Shown here in pieces: positions 28,414 to 36,577 of a stretch of DNA of 64,000 nucleotides. Position numbers and translations under genes: made by a program. How positions within the stretch are numbered: position 1 is the stretch's first letter; each line of letters starts with the position of its first letter. Location: contig NZ_VKGK01000005.1 of NCBI RefSeq assembly GCF_007197645.1, positions 1 through 64,000 on the forward strand, given 5' to 3'. The notes under the pieces are model-generated. The model was given only the letters and a program-made list of their open reading frames with translations, had not been told where the DNA came from and did no database searches. This DNA comes from Shewanella hanedai (GTDB lineage: Bacteria; Pseudomonadota; Gammaproteobacteria; Enterobacterales; Shewanellaceae).

Positions 28414-29441
28414 TGTCTAACATACAAAACAACATTCGCCATATGAGTTCAGGAGGAATAAATCGGGCGATGAAAGTCATTAGCAATATATTTTATCGGT
28501 TAGGTGTTTTGCCATTTTTGTTATTAATAGCAGTCGTGACATTTACCTTACTATCTGGAAATTTCTTAACCACAGATAATTTGCTCAATGTAGCAAGGCA
28601 ATCAACTTATTTAATCTTGGTTGCAATGGGACAAATGTTTGCTTTGCTCACCGGAGGTTTTGACTTGTCCGTTGGCGTTATTATTGCGCTGACATCGGTT
28701 ATCGCTGCAATGGTGATGGCTTGGGCTAACTTGCATTGGCCTGGACAAGTCGAACTGGCCATTTTTGTTGGCTCAGTTGCAGGGTTGCTCGCAGGGATGT
28801 CTATTGGTGTGATTAATGGACTTGGAGTGGCGTATGGCCGAGTGTCTCCGTTCATGATGACCTTAGGGATGTCCTCGATAGGCCTAGGTTTTGCCTTATA
28901 TTTGACAGGAGGTACTCCGGTTTATGGTATGCCAGAAAGCTTTAGTGATCTGTTTGGTTTTGGTCAAATACTCGGTGTGCCTACGCCTGTTGTTATCACA
29001 TTAGCTATCGCTGTCTTCTTATGGTTCTTTCTAAATTATACCGTGGGTGGTCGCTACTTTTACGCTGTCGGTGGCAATGTTAAAGCGGCAAGGCTCTCAG
29101 GTATCAATACCAAGTTAGTGTTATTTAGCACCTATGTTCTGTGTGCATTATTAGCAGCCATTAGTGGGTTGTTATTAACAGCGCGTTTAGAAACAGGTGA
29201 AGCCAATATTGGTGCCTCCTTGCCGCTTGAATCCATTGCAGCGTGTGTCATTGCAGGAGTGTCACTACGTGGTGGTGTAGGGCGACTTCCCAGTGTGGTG
29301 ATGGGCGCTTTATTTATCGGTTTGATTCAAAACGGCATGAACTTGGCCAAGGTTGGATCATATTTTCAAACTGTCGTCATTGGCGTGCTGTTAATTATTG
29401 CCGTACTTGCAGATCAATTTAGACAAAGAATGGGGAAATGA
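28410..29441 (+). CDS. Sugar-type ABC importer permease (RbsC-like)
   Basis: A 343-residue polytopic inner-membrane protein of the BPD_transp_2 family with about eight to ten hydrophobic segments. Family stretches are visible: GQMFALLTGGFDLSVG, GVAYGRVSPFMMTLG and YAVGGNVKAARLSGI. GGGAGG precedes the start. Its stop overlaps the start region of pxpA, so it is translationally coupled to the catabolic genes. Ribose-type permeases carry sugars, nucleosides or autoinducer-2; linkage to a 5-oxoproline-type pathway is unusual. Confidence 0.94.
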   Translation: MMSNIQNNIRHMSSGGINRAMKVISNIFYRLGVLPFLLLIAVVTFTLLSGNFLTTDNLLNVARQSTYLILVAMGQMFALLTGGFDLSVGVIIALTSVIAAMVMAWANLHWPGQVELAIFVGSVAGLLAGMSIGVINGLGVAYGRVSPFMMTLGMSSIGLGFALYLTGGTPVYGMPESFSDLFGFGQILGVPTPVVITLAIAVFLWFFLNYTVGGRYFYAVGGNVKAARLSGINTKLVLFSTYVLCALLAAISGLLLTARLETGEANIGASLPLESIAACVIAGVSLRGGVGRLPSVVMGALFIGLIQNGMNLAKVGSYFQTVVIGVLLIIAVLADQFRQRMGK

Positions 29442-29443
29442 TG

Positions 29444-30184
29444 ATGACTGTTGAAATTAATTGCGACATGGGTGAAGGCTATGGATTGTATAAGCTCGCC
29501 AATGATGAAGAGTTAATGGGCTTTATTACTGCTGCTAATGTCGCTTGTGGTTTTCATGCATCAGATCCTGTGATTATGCATAAAACGGTTTTGTTGGCTC
29601 AACAATATGGCGTTAAGGTTGGTGCACACCCCTCTTATCCTGATAAGCAAGGTTTTGGGCGTCGTTTCATTGAGTTGAGTTGTGAGGAGTTACGCTCAGA
29701 TCTCATTTATCAGATAGGGGCGTTAAAAGGGTTTTTAGAAACATTAAACATGCCCTTAAACCACATCAAACCCCACGGTGCCTTATATGGCCGCGCAGCT
29801 GTTGATGAAGATACAGCGAATGTGCTGTGTGATGTCGCACTAAAATTTAAGGTACCCGTTTATGGCATGTCAGGCACGGTTTTAGAACGAGCTTGCCGAC
29901 AGCATGAGGTTGAGTTTGTCGCTGAGTTTTATGCTGATCTTGATTATGGCGATAAAGGTCAATTAATCATTACTCGAGAACACCATCATATCGACCCAGA
30001 GCAAGTAAGGGAGAAGATGGAACGGGTGTTACATGATGGAACCGTCAGCTCAATTAATGGCGTTGTCATTCCGGTCACCGTACAGAGTATTTGCATTCAT
30101 TCTGATACCCCAAATGCGAAAGAGATTGGACTGGCCGTTAGTCAGACAGTTAACAACTATCAACATAATAAGAGCGTCTTATGA
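29444..30184 (+). CDS. pxpA: 5-oxoprolinase subunit A (LamB/YcsF family)
   Basis: A 246-residue protein. Three ATGs occur in a row (29438, 29441, 29444); 29444 gives the best spacing from TGGGGA and the family's usual start (TVEINCDMGEGYG). Conserved segments: ANVACGFHASDP, GVKVGAHPSYPD, IKPHGALYG and EFYADLDYGDKG. PxpA works with PxpB and PxpC in ATP-dependent opening of 5-oxoproline (pyroglutamate) to glutamate (known for B. subtilis and E. coli). Here the complex is encoded together with a biotin carboxylase and carrier. Confidence 0.95.
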   Translation: MTVEINCDMGEGYGLYKLANDEELMGFITAANVACGFHASDPVIMHKTVLLAQQYGVKVGAHPSYPDKQGFGRRFIELSCEELRSDLIYQIGALKGFLETLNMPLNHIKPHGALYGRAAVDEDTANVLCDVALKFKVPVYGMSGTVLERACRQHEVEFVAEFYADLDYGDKGQLIITREHHHIDPEQVREKMERVLHDGTVSSINGVVIPVTVQSICIHSDTPNAKEIGLAVSQTVNNYQHNKSVL

Positions 30185-31545
30185 AAACTAAAATAAAAAA
30201 ATTACTTGTGGCTAGCCGCGGTGAAATTGCGTGTCGAGTCATACGCGCGGCCAAGTCCATGGGCATATCGACCGTTGCAATATATTCAGAGGCTGATCTT
30301 GGGTCTTTGCATTGTGAACTTGCTGATGAATCTTTCTGTGTTGGACCAGCATCGCCCAAAGAGAGTTACCTGCATCAACAAACGATATTGGATGTGGCAT
30401 TGTCTGCAAATGTTGATGGGATTCACCCTGGTTATGGCTTTTTAGCCGAAAACAGTGACTTTGCTCGTAGAGTGGTTAGCGAGAACATGTTGTGGATTGG
30501 CCCTAGTCCTGATTGTATTGATGAAATGGGTGATAAGGACAGTGCACGTCAGATTGCCAAAGCGGCGAATGTTCCGGTGTTGCCAGGTACCGATAGGTTT
30601 ACCATTGATGATGAACCGGATTTACTTGGGCTTGCGAGTGAAATTGGCTTTCCGTTACTCGTCAAAGCCACAGCGGGTGGGGGAGGGATTGGCATGAAGT
30701 TAGTCACTGATCCTACCAAGTTAACTGCGGTAGTCGAATCAACGGCTAATTTAGCAGAGCAAGCATTCGGCGACGGTACCCTGTACCTTGAACGCTATGT
30801 AGCGAATGCAAGGCATATAGAAATTCAGATATTCGGTTTTGGTAATGGCAAAGCAATTCATCTACATGAACGAGAATGCAGTATTCAGAGGCGGTTTCAA
30901 AAAATTATCGAAGAGTCACCCGCCCCGAATCTAGCTGCTGATGTTGTCGCTAAAATGGCCATCGCGGCGGTGAGTTTAGCTCAGCATCAAAATTACCAAG
31001 GAGCAGGTACCGTTGAATTTGTACTGGATGCGGATACACAGAACTTTTACTTCTTAGAGATGAATACTCGTATTCAAGTCGAACACCCTGTGACTGAGAT
31101 GGTGACAGGCCGTGATTTGGTCAAAATGCAAATCAGTCAATCTGAGGGAACACAAGCCGTTATCGAACAAGGTGAGATTATGACATCCGGGGCTGCAATT
31201 GAATGTCGCTTATATGCCGAGGACCCCAGTTTTCATTTTATTCCCTCACCAGGTGAGCTGACTGAATTTACGATTGGCGCGAATGAAAATGCCCGCATTG
31301 ATACCGGTTATAGAGTCGGTGATAGCGTTACGATTCATTATGACCCTATGTTAGCGAAATTGGTTGTCTGGGGACAGGATCGTACTCAAGCCATTACGCA
31401 AATGATGGATCTGCTTAATCAATCTAAGGTTAAGGGAGTTAAAAACAATATTGCTTTTTTACAAGCGACATTAAAACACCCTCAGTTTATTGATGGCATG
31501 ATTTCAACTCACTTTGTCGATGAACATTTAAATGATCTTATTTAG
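30181..31545 (+). CDS. Biotin carboxylase subunit (AccC-like)
   Basis: A 454-residue ATP-grasp enzyme that carboxylates carrier-bound biotin using bicarbonate and ATP. Marks: KLLVASRGEIACRVIRAA at the N-terminus, the ADESFCVGPA and GIHPGYGFLAEN segments, the glycine-rich ATP loop KATAGGGGIGMKLV, EMNTRIQVEHPVTE and the C-terminal IECRLYAEDP. The ATG overlaps the pxpA stop (ATGA), so the two are coupled. The housekeeping AccC normally sits with accB; this one is a dedicated paralogue for the pxp locus (inference from context). Confidence 0.94.
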   Translation: MKTKIKKLLVASRGEIACRVIRAAKSMGISTVAIYSEADLGSLHCELADESFCVGPASPKESYLHQQTILDVALSANVDGIHPGYGFLAENSDFARRVVSENMLWIGPSPDCIDEMGDKDSARQIAKAANVPVLPGTDRFTIDDEPDLLGLASEIGFPLLVKATAGGGGIGMKLVTDPTKLTAVVESTANLAEQAFGDGTLYLERYVANARHIEIQIFGFGNGKAIHLHERECSIQRRFQKIIEESPAPNLAADVVAKMAIAAVSLAQHQNYQGAGTVEFVLDADTQNFYFLEMNTRIQVEHPVTEMVTGRDLVKMQISQSEGTQAVIEQGEIMTSGAAIECRLYAEDPSFHFIPSPGELTEFTIGANENARIDTGYRVGDSVTIHYDPMLAKLVVWGQDRTQAITQMMDLLNQSKVKGVKNNIAFLQATLKHPQFIDGMISTHFVDEHLNDLI

Positions 31546-31554
31546 GAGATGAAG

Positions 31555-32424
31555 ATGATATACCCAGAAGCAAAATTTTCTCCTGGAGGAGATCGCTACA
31601 TTCTTGTGGAATTTGGCAATGAAATGAATTTAGAGCTGAATTTCCTCGGCCAAGGTTTAGGCGCTGTGATCAAGCAATCAGCTATAAAAGGGGTCATTGA
31701 AACGGCGCCGGCATTCGCTTCAATTCTAGTGCATTACGATCCTGATTTAATTGGCTATCACGATTTGGTCAGAGAGTTGTCAACACTGATTAATGGACTC
31801 GGCTCTATTGAAGACATTGAACTGCCCAGTCGACTGTTTTATTTACCATGCTGTTATTTAGACCCTTGGACTCGAGAGTGTGTTGAAGACTACCAAGAAA
31901 AGATTCATGACAAGCAGTCAGACCCAGAGTTGGTTGCAGAGTTAAATGGCCTCAGTGGTGTGGATGAACTGGTGAGGGTCCATTCGGGCACTGAATATTG
32001 GGTGGCCTCGTTAGGTTTCTGGCCTGGATTGCCCTTTATGATGCCTCTGGATCCAAGATGTCGCTTAACGGCACCGAAGTACAACCCTCCACGAACGTGG
32101 ACACCCAAAGGAGCGGTAGGAATGGGAGGGGCGTCGACTGCCATTTATCCTGTTTCAACCCCTGGCGGCTATCAAATATTTGGACGAACACCAGTGCCTA
32201 TTTGGGACACACAAGCTAGTTTCCCTGAGTTTGAACAGAATATCTGTTTATTTAAACCAGGAGACAGAGTCAAATTTGTGCCTATTAGTGAACAAGAGTT
32301 TATTGATACAGAGAAAAGAGTGGCTGATAAAAGTTATGTGTACAACGTGGTGGATTATCAAAAATTTTCTGTGAGTCAGTATAAAAATTGGTTGAACTCC
32401 ATCGATACAGATAAGCGATTCTAG
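31555..32424 (+). CDS. pxpB: 5-oxoprolinase subunit B (KipI family)
   Basis: A 289-residue protein from the ATG at 31555, which follows AGGAG (31544-31548); an ATG at 31549 overlaps that site. It is homologous to KipI and to allophanate-hydrolase subunit 1: GGDRYILVEFGN at the start, HSGTEYWVASLGFWPGLPFM, then GAVGMGGASTAIYPVSTPGG in the C-terminal cyclophilin-like domain. At 289 residues it is longer than E. coli PxpB (about 218), as in biotin-linked loci that keep an extra insert. It works with PxpC. Confidence 0.92.
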   Translation: MIYPEAKFSPGGDRYILVEFGNEMNLELNFLGQGLGAVIKQSAIKGVIETAPAFASILVHYDPDLIGYHDLVRELSTLINGLGSIEDIELPSRLFYLPCCYLDPWTRECVEDYQEKIHDKQSDPELVAELNGLSGVDELVRVHSGTEYWVASLGFWPGLPFMMPLDPRCRLTAPKYNPPRTWTPKGAVGMGGASTAIYPVSTPGGYQIFGRTPVPIWDTQASFPEFEQNICLFKPGDRVKFVPISEQEFIDTEKRVADKSYVYNVVDYQKFSVSQYKNWLNSIDTDKRF

Positions 32425-32433
32425 GGGCGAATG

Positions 32434-33411
32434 ATGATTGAAGTTATAAAAGGTGGTTTAGAAACGTCTATTCAAGATTATCCTGGTCGAATTGGTTTTT
32501 GGAACCAAGGGTTTCCACAATCGGGTCCGATGGACTCCTGGTCATTTAGGCTAGCCAATTTATTGGTTGGAAATGCCGCTGGCGCGGCTGGATTAGAGTG
32601 TCAATTGATAGGACCAAGCTTAAAGTTTACTGATGACAGGGTTATCGCTGTGACGGGAGCCAATATGTCTCCGTCAGTTAATGGTGTGGCGGTGGCGATG
32701 TGGCAAAGCATTCAAGTGAAGTCTGGGGATGTACTCACTTTGCCTTTTGCCTCTAGTGGTGCGCGCAGCTATATCGCCATTTCAGGGGGAATAGACAGTA
32801 AGCCTTGGTTAGGATCTCAGTCTACGTTCACTAAAGCCGGAGTCGGTGGTGTGACCGGTCATGCAATTAAAGATGGAGAGGTTTTGCCTTTAGCTGACAA
32901 AGTAGAGGTGATCTCTCGTCGGGTTAAGCCAGAATGTATGCCTGAGCTATCGAAAAATAAAACATGGGAAATAGAGGTGGTTGCAGGCCCTAATGATGAT
33001 TGGATTGATCAAGCGGGTCAGCAACGGTTTTTAGACAGTGAATGGGTGCTTTCAGCTAAAAGCGATCGCACTGGTTTTCGGTTAGATGGACCTGATTGGA
33101 CTTTTACGGACAAGGCACACAACAAAGCCCCTGAGCATGGTAGTGAACCGTCCAATATCATTGATCACGGTTACCCTTTAGGGGCAATCAATCTTGCAGG
33201 TCAAACACCGATTATTTTAGTGAGTGATGGTCCAAGTATGGGCGGGTTTATTAATCCTTATACCGTAATTTCTGCGGCATTTTGGAAGCTTGCCCAATCG
33301 AGGCCGGGCGATCGATATCAGTTTAAACAGGTGAGTGTCGAAGAAGCACAAGATTTACGTCGAGTATTAGATAAGAAGTGCCAAATGAGCAGTTTAACCC
33401 TTATTAAATAA
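32434..33411 (+). CDS. pxpC: 5-oxoprolinase subunit C (KipA family)
   Basis: A 325-residue protein from the ATG at 32434 (AGGGG at 32423-32427; an ATG at 32431 is the alternative). Family motifs: GLETSIQDYPGRIGFWNQG, SGPMDSWSFRLAN, AVTGANMSPSVNG, SYIAISGGID, SDRTGFRLDGP and VSDGPSMGGF. It is homologous to KipA and allophanate-hydrolase subunit 2, and forms the B-C complex. It starts 9 bp after pxpB and is followed by the biotin carrier gene. Confidence 0.94.
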   Translation: MIEVIKGGLETSIQDYPGRIGFWNQGFPQSGPMDSWSFRLANLLVGNAAGAAGLECQLIGPSLKFTDDRVIAVTGANMSPSVNGVAVAMWQSIQVKSGDVLTLPFASSGARSYIAISGGIDSKPWLGSQSTFTKAGVGGVTGHAIKDGEVLPLADKVEVISRRVKPECMPELSKNKTWEIEVVAGPNDDWIDQAGQQRFLDSEWVLSAKSDRTGFRLDGPDWTFTDKAHNKAPEHGSEPSNIIDHGYPLGAINLAGQTPIILVSDGPSMGGFINPYTVISAAFWKLAQSRPGDRYQFKQVSVEEAQDLRRVLDKKCQMSSLTLIK

Positions 33412-33456
33412 AACGATCAGTATAATTGCAAGTCTATAAATTTGAGGAGATAAGTA

Positions 33457-33672
33457 ATGGCTGAGCAAGTTGAAGTTAAAATCCCTGGCAGTGTGTGGAA
33501 AGTGCTGGTGGAAGTGGGGGATAAAGTAGAGGCGGGAGATGTACTCTTTATTCTTGAGGTGATGAAAACCGAAGTCCCTCATGAAGCGCCTATTGCGGGA
33601 GAAATCACAAAAATATTCATTGGGGAGGGCAGTATTGTCGATGCTCAAGATCCTGCGATAGAGATCAGTTAG
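33457..33672 (+). CDS. Small biotin carboxyl carrier protein
   Basis: A 71-residue single biotinyl domain (MAEQVEVKIPGSVWKVLVEV, split as two beta strands). The biotinylation site is the Lys in EVMKTEV (about residue 35), with flanking hammerhead-fold glycines. It has no Ala/Pro linker or N-terminal part, unlike housekeeping AccB (about 150 residues). GAGGAG precedes the ATG. As the last gene of the operon it would carry carboxyl groups from the adjacent biotin carboxylase to the PxpBC site (inference). Confidence 0.93.
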   Translation: MAEQVEVKIPGSVWKVLVEVGDKVEAGDVLFILEVMKTEVPHEAPIAGEITKIFIGEGSIVDAQDPAIEIS

Positions 33673-33747
33673 TAACAATGTGGGTCCTATTTTTTGTGAA
33701 CCGATTTGTCTTCTAAAAGTAAATTGGATTAAAAACGTTAACTGATG

Positions 33748-33802
33748 AAAGAACAAGCCGTCGCCTAAATGTTGATGACTAACCAATAGGCATTTGTTCT
33801 TT
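33748..33802 (+). terminator. Possible terminator after the pxp operon
   Basis: AAAGAACAA (33748-33756) pairs with TTGTTCTTT (33794-33802) across a 37-nt interior that includes a further GCC/GGC pair, with TTG next. The long loop makes this weak. The remaining gap to yegD (33803-33988) shows no other gene. Confidence 0.35.
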
Positions 33803-33988
33803 TGTTGATTGATTCACCTCTATCTGCCTCTTTTCCTCTATTTTCATTTTATCCTGTCGTCATTTTGTACATCTGAACAGTGAAATTAGCCTGTTTCTCA
33901 TATAGATTTGTATTACTCTGTTTACTCATTTCAATGTGTGCTATTTTGCACGACTTTTTATTTGGCAATTTCACTTTGAGGCACTTTA

Positions 33989-35362
33989 ATGTTTGTTGGT
34001 TTTGATTATGGTAGTGCAAATTGCGCCATTGGCGTTATGGAAGAAAGTGGTGTGAGGTTACTGCCTTTGGCAGCTGGATCTAACTATTTAACGTCAACTC
34101 TCTATGCCTTAGACAGGGAGTTGATTGCTGAGGCTGTGTATCAACAGATGCCAACTGCGCTTAAAGCAGATTATGCGAAAGCGCGTGCAGGACAACTCAC
34201 TCGTGCGCGTAATGCCCGCCGGGAATTAGATTTAGAGCCAAATGAACAGGCTGTTTTTGTGGGTGAACGTGCGGTTAACGCGTATTTAGAGATGCCTGAA
34301 GAGGGCTTTTATGTCCGTTCACCTAAATCTTTTTTAGGGGCGACAGGACTTAGAACTGAGCAGATTGCCCTGTTTGAAGACATTGTCACCATGATGATGT
34401 TGTATATCAAGCAGCAGGCAGAGTCCCTTGAGGGGTTAAACAGTAAAGGCGCTATCACACATGCTGTGATTGGTCGTCCGGTCAATTTCCAAGGGATAGG
34501 CGGTGAAGAGAGTAATCAGCAGGCTGAAACGATATTGCGACTTGCTGCCAAACGTGCAGGCTTTACCGATGTCGATTTTCTATTCGAACCGTTAGCTGCT
34601 GGTATGGATTTTGAAGCCAGCTTGACTGAAGACAAGATTGTGCTGGTGGTCGATGTAGGCGGTGGTACAACGGATTGCTCTGTGGTTAAGATGGGGCCAT
34701 CTCATATGGAATCGAAGGAACGAAGCCAAGATTTTCTCGGTCACAGCGGCCAACGAGTTGGTGGAAACGATCTTGATATTGCCTTATCGATGAAGGCATT
34801 TATGTCACATCTAGGTCTAGGTTGTCATATGACCAATGGATTACCTGTTCCGAGTAAACCTTTCTGGAATGCGGTGGCGGTGAATGATATTAGTGCACAA
34901 CGTGATTTTTCGTCACTGAACTCTCGTAAAACTATCGAAGAATTAATTAAAGAGGCGAAGCGCCCTGAGTTACTCAAACGTCTGTTGAAAGTGCAGAAAG
35001 AGCAGTTGGGTTACCGTATTGTCCGCAGTGCTGAACAGGTCAAAATCAGCTTGTCTGATACAGATACTGTAACGACAAACCTGGATTATGTTTGTCCAAA
35101 TCTTGATGCCGAAGTGACCCAAGCGCTCTTTAAAGAGGCGATTGAACTGCCGAGTGCCAAAATAGAAGCTTTGATGAAACAAGCACTGGAAATGGCGGGA
35201 GTCATGCCTGATGTTATCTATGTCACTGGCGGCACAGCAAGAAGCCCAGCCATATATGATAGGATTGCCGCTATGCATCCCGAAACGCCTATTGTCGTTG
35301 GCGATCACTTTGGTAGTGTCACGGCAGGATTAACGCGTTGGGCACAAAAGGTGTTTGCTTAA
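33989..35362 (+). CDS. yegD: Hsp70-like putative chaperone YegD
   Basis: A 457-residue actin/Hsp70-fold ATPase: phosphate-1 motif FVGFDYGSANCAIGV at the N-terminus, phosphate-2 VVDVGGGTTDCSVVKM and adenosine motif VTGGTARSP near the C-terminus. It lacks the DnaK substrate-binding domain, and the length fits YegD (450 residues in E. coli). The physiological role of YegD is not established. It is preceded by a TTTGAGG site and stands alone. Confidence 0.93.
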   Translation: MFVGFDYGSANCAIGVMEESGVRLLPLAAGSNYLTSTLYALDRELIAEAVYQQMPTALKADYAKARAGQLTRARNARRELDLEPNEQAVFVGERAVNAYLEMPEEGFYVRSPKSFLGATGLRTEQIALFEDIVTMMMLYIKQQAESLEGLNSKGAITHAVIGRPVNFQGIGGEESNQQAETILRLAAKRAGFTDVDFLFEPLAAGMDFEASLTEDKIVLVVDVGGGTTDCSVVKMGPSHMESKERSQDFLGHSGQRVGGNDLDIALSMKAFMSHLGLGCHMTNGLPVPSKPFWNAVAVNDISAQRDFSSLNSRKTIEELIKEAKRPELLKRLLKVQKEQLGYRIVRSAEQVKISLSDTDTVTTNLDYVCPNLDAEVTQALFKEAIELPSAKIEALMKQALEMAGVMPDVIYVTGGTARSPAIYDRIAAMHPETPIVVGDHFGSVTAGLTRWAQKVFA

Positions 35363-35429
35363 CCTTATTTTGAACAGTATGTTAGCTCGATAACTTTCGA
35401 GTTAACTCAGCACTTTATTAAGGATGAAG

Positions 35430-35924
35430 ATGAAAGGTCTTAAATCAGTCACAAAGTTGTCGCTAGCCGTTTCAGTGTTATTGGGCCTTAGTGCTTGCGG
35501 TGGAGATGATGTCGGCAAAATAAGCCTAGGCATGTTCACCACCAAAGATGTGATTATCGATGCTAAGCATGATCCTAAAATCCCAGGGGTGACCTGTCAC
35601 ATTAGTCGCATTGAAGCTAACTTAAGTTTGGCTGATCCTTCTGATATGAGTATCTCTTGTCGTCAAACAGGGCCTATTACCGCCGCTGAAATAGCGAACA
35701 TTGATAAAAGTAAAAATGGCGAGATTGTCTTTAAACAGTCACTGAGTGTGCTATTTAAAACGTTAAAAGTGCGCCGTATTTATGATGCTGACAATCAAAC
35801 TTTACTCTATCTTTCTTACTCGACCAAAGAGACCAACGGTAGCCATAAGCATGCGTTATCGACTGTGCCGCTTTATGGAACCGCAGCTTGGATAAAAGGT
35901 GGAGTCCCAAAAAGAGATAACTAA
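35430..35924 (+). CDS. creA: CreA-family exported protein
   Basis: A 164-residue protein from the ATG at 35430 (AAGGA six bases before; the ATG at 35424 is too close to it). The N-terminus has a lipoprotein-like signal ending LLGLSAC (lipobox Cys about residue 23). The rest matches CreA: VTCHISRIEANLSLADPSD, SISCRQTGPI, GEIVFKQ, VRRIYDADNQTLLYLSYS and ALSTVPL. CreA has no defined biochemical function. Here it is predicted to be a lipoprotein, whereas E. coli CreA has a cleavable signal without the lipobox (from memory). It stands 61 bp after yegD. Confidence 0.85.
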   Translation: MKGLKSVTKLSLAVSVLLGLSACGGDDVGKISLGMFTTKDVIIDAKHDPKIPGVTCHISRIEANLSLADPSDMSISCRQTGPITAAEIANIDKSKNGEIVFKQSLSVLFKTLKVRRIYDADNQTLLYLSYSTKETNGSHKHALSTVPLYGTAAWIKGGVPKRDN

Positions 35925-35990
35925 GTCTTTTTTCTTTCTTGTGACTCATCAACATCGAGTTTTATATGAATAACAAGATTAGGTCAGCCG

Positions 35991-36512
35991 ATGAAACGTG
36001 TAGTGATTATAGGTTCAAGCTGCAGCGGAAAATCAACCTTTGCGAAGCAGCTAGCTGACAAATTGGCGATGGCACATATAGAGTTGGATCAATTGCATTG
36101 GTTGCCTGATTGGGTGGAACGTCCAGATCCAGAGTTTAGAGCGTTAGTGGATAAAGCGAGTGCAGCTGAGCGTTGGGTTATCGATGGCAATTACTCTGTA
36201 GCGCGGGATATATTTTGGCCGCGTGCAACCACCATTATTTGGTTGAATCACTCTTTCCCGCTTGTGCTGTACCGTGCAGTGACTCGCTCAATCCATCGCT
36301 CATCGACTAAGAAACCCTTGTTTGCAGGAAATATTGAAACATTCAGGCATAGCTTTTTTAGCCGTGAGTCAATTATCTTTTGGGTGTTAAAAACCTTTCA
36401 TACCAAGCGTGCTCGATACGTTAACTTACTAGCATCTGATGAACTTAGAGGCATCAATATCATCGAATTAAGCGGTCAAAAACAGGTGGACGCATTTTTA
36501 GATAATGTTTAA
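35991..36512 (+). CDS. Adenylate-kinase-like P-loop NTPase (topology-modulation/FlaR type)
   Basis: A 173-residue protein. P-loop GSSCSGKSTFAKQL lies at residues 8-21 and the NMP-binding-like part at IELDQLHWLPDW; VIDGNYS and TTIIWLNHSFPLVLYR are typical of the small kinase family often annotated as 'topology modulation protein' or adenylate kinase. The substrate is unknown. It ends 11 bp before the perfect bidirectional terminator shared with metG. Confidence 0.82.
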   Translation: MKRVVIIGSSCSGKSTFAKQLADKLAMAHIELDQLHWLPDWVERPDPEFRALVDKASAAERWVIDGNYSVARDIFWPRATTIIWLNHSFPLVLYRAVTRSIHRSSTKKPLFAGNIETFRHSFFSRESIIFWVLKTFHTKRARYVNLLASDELRGINIIELSGQKQVDAFLDNV

Positions 36513-36523
36513 CCCAGATGACA

Positions 36524-36562
36524 GACAATAAAAAGGCCGCTGAATGCGGCCTTTTTATTGTC
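36524..36562. terminator. Bidirectional terminator between the P-loop gene and metG
   Basis: Perfect 17-bp arms, GACAATAAAAAGGCCGC (36524-36540) and its complement (36546-36562), with a 5-nt loop. A and T tracts flank the GC stem on both strands, so it ends both converging transcripts. Confidence 0.95.
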
Positions 36563-36577
36563 TGATAGCGAAGTGGA

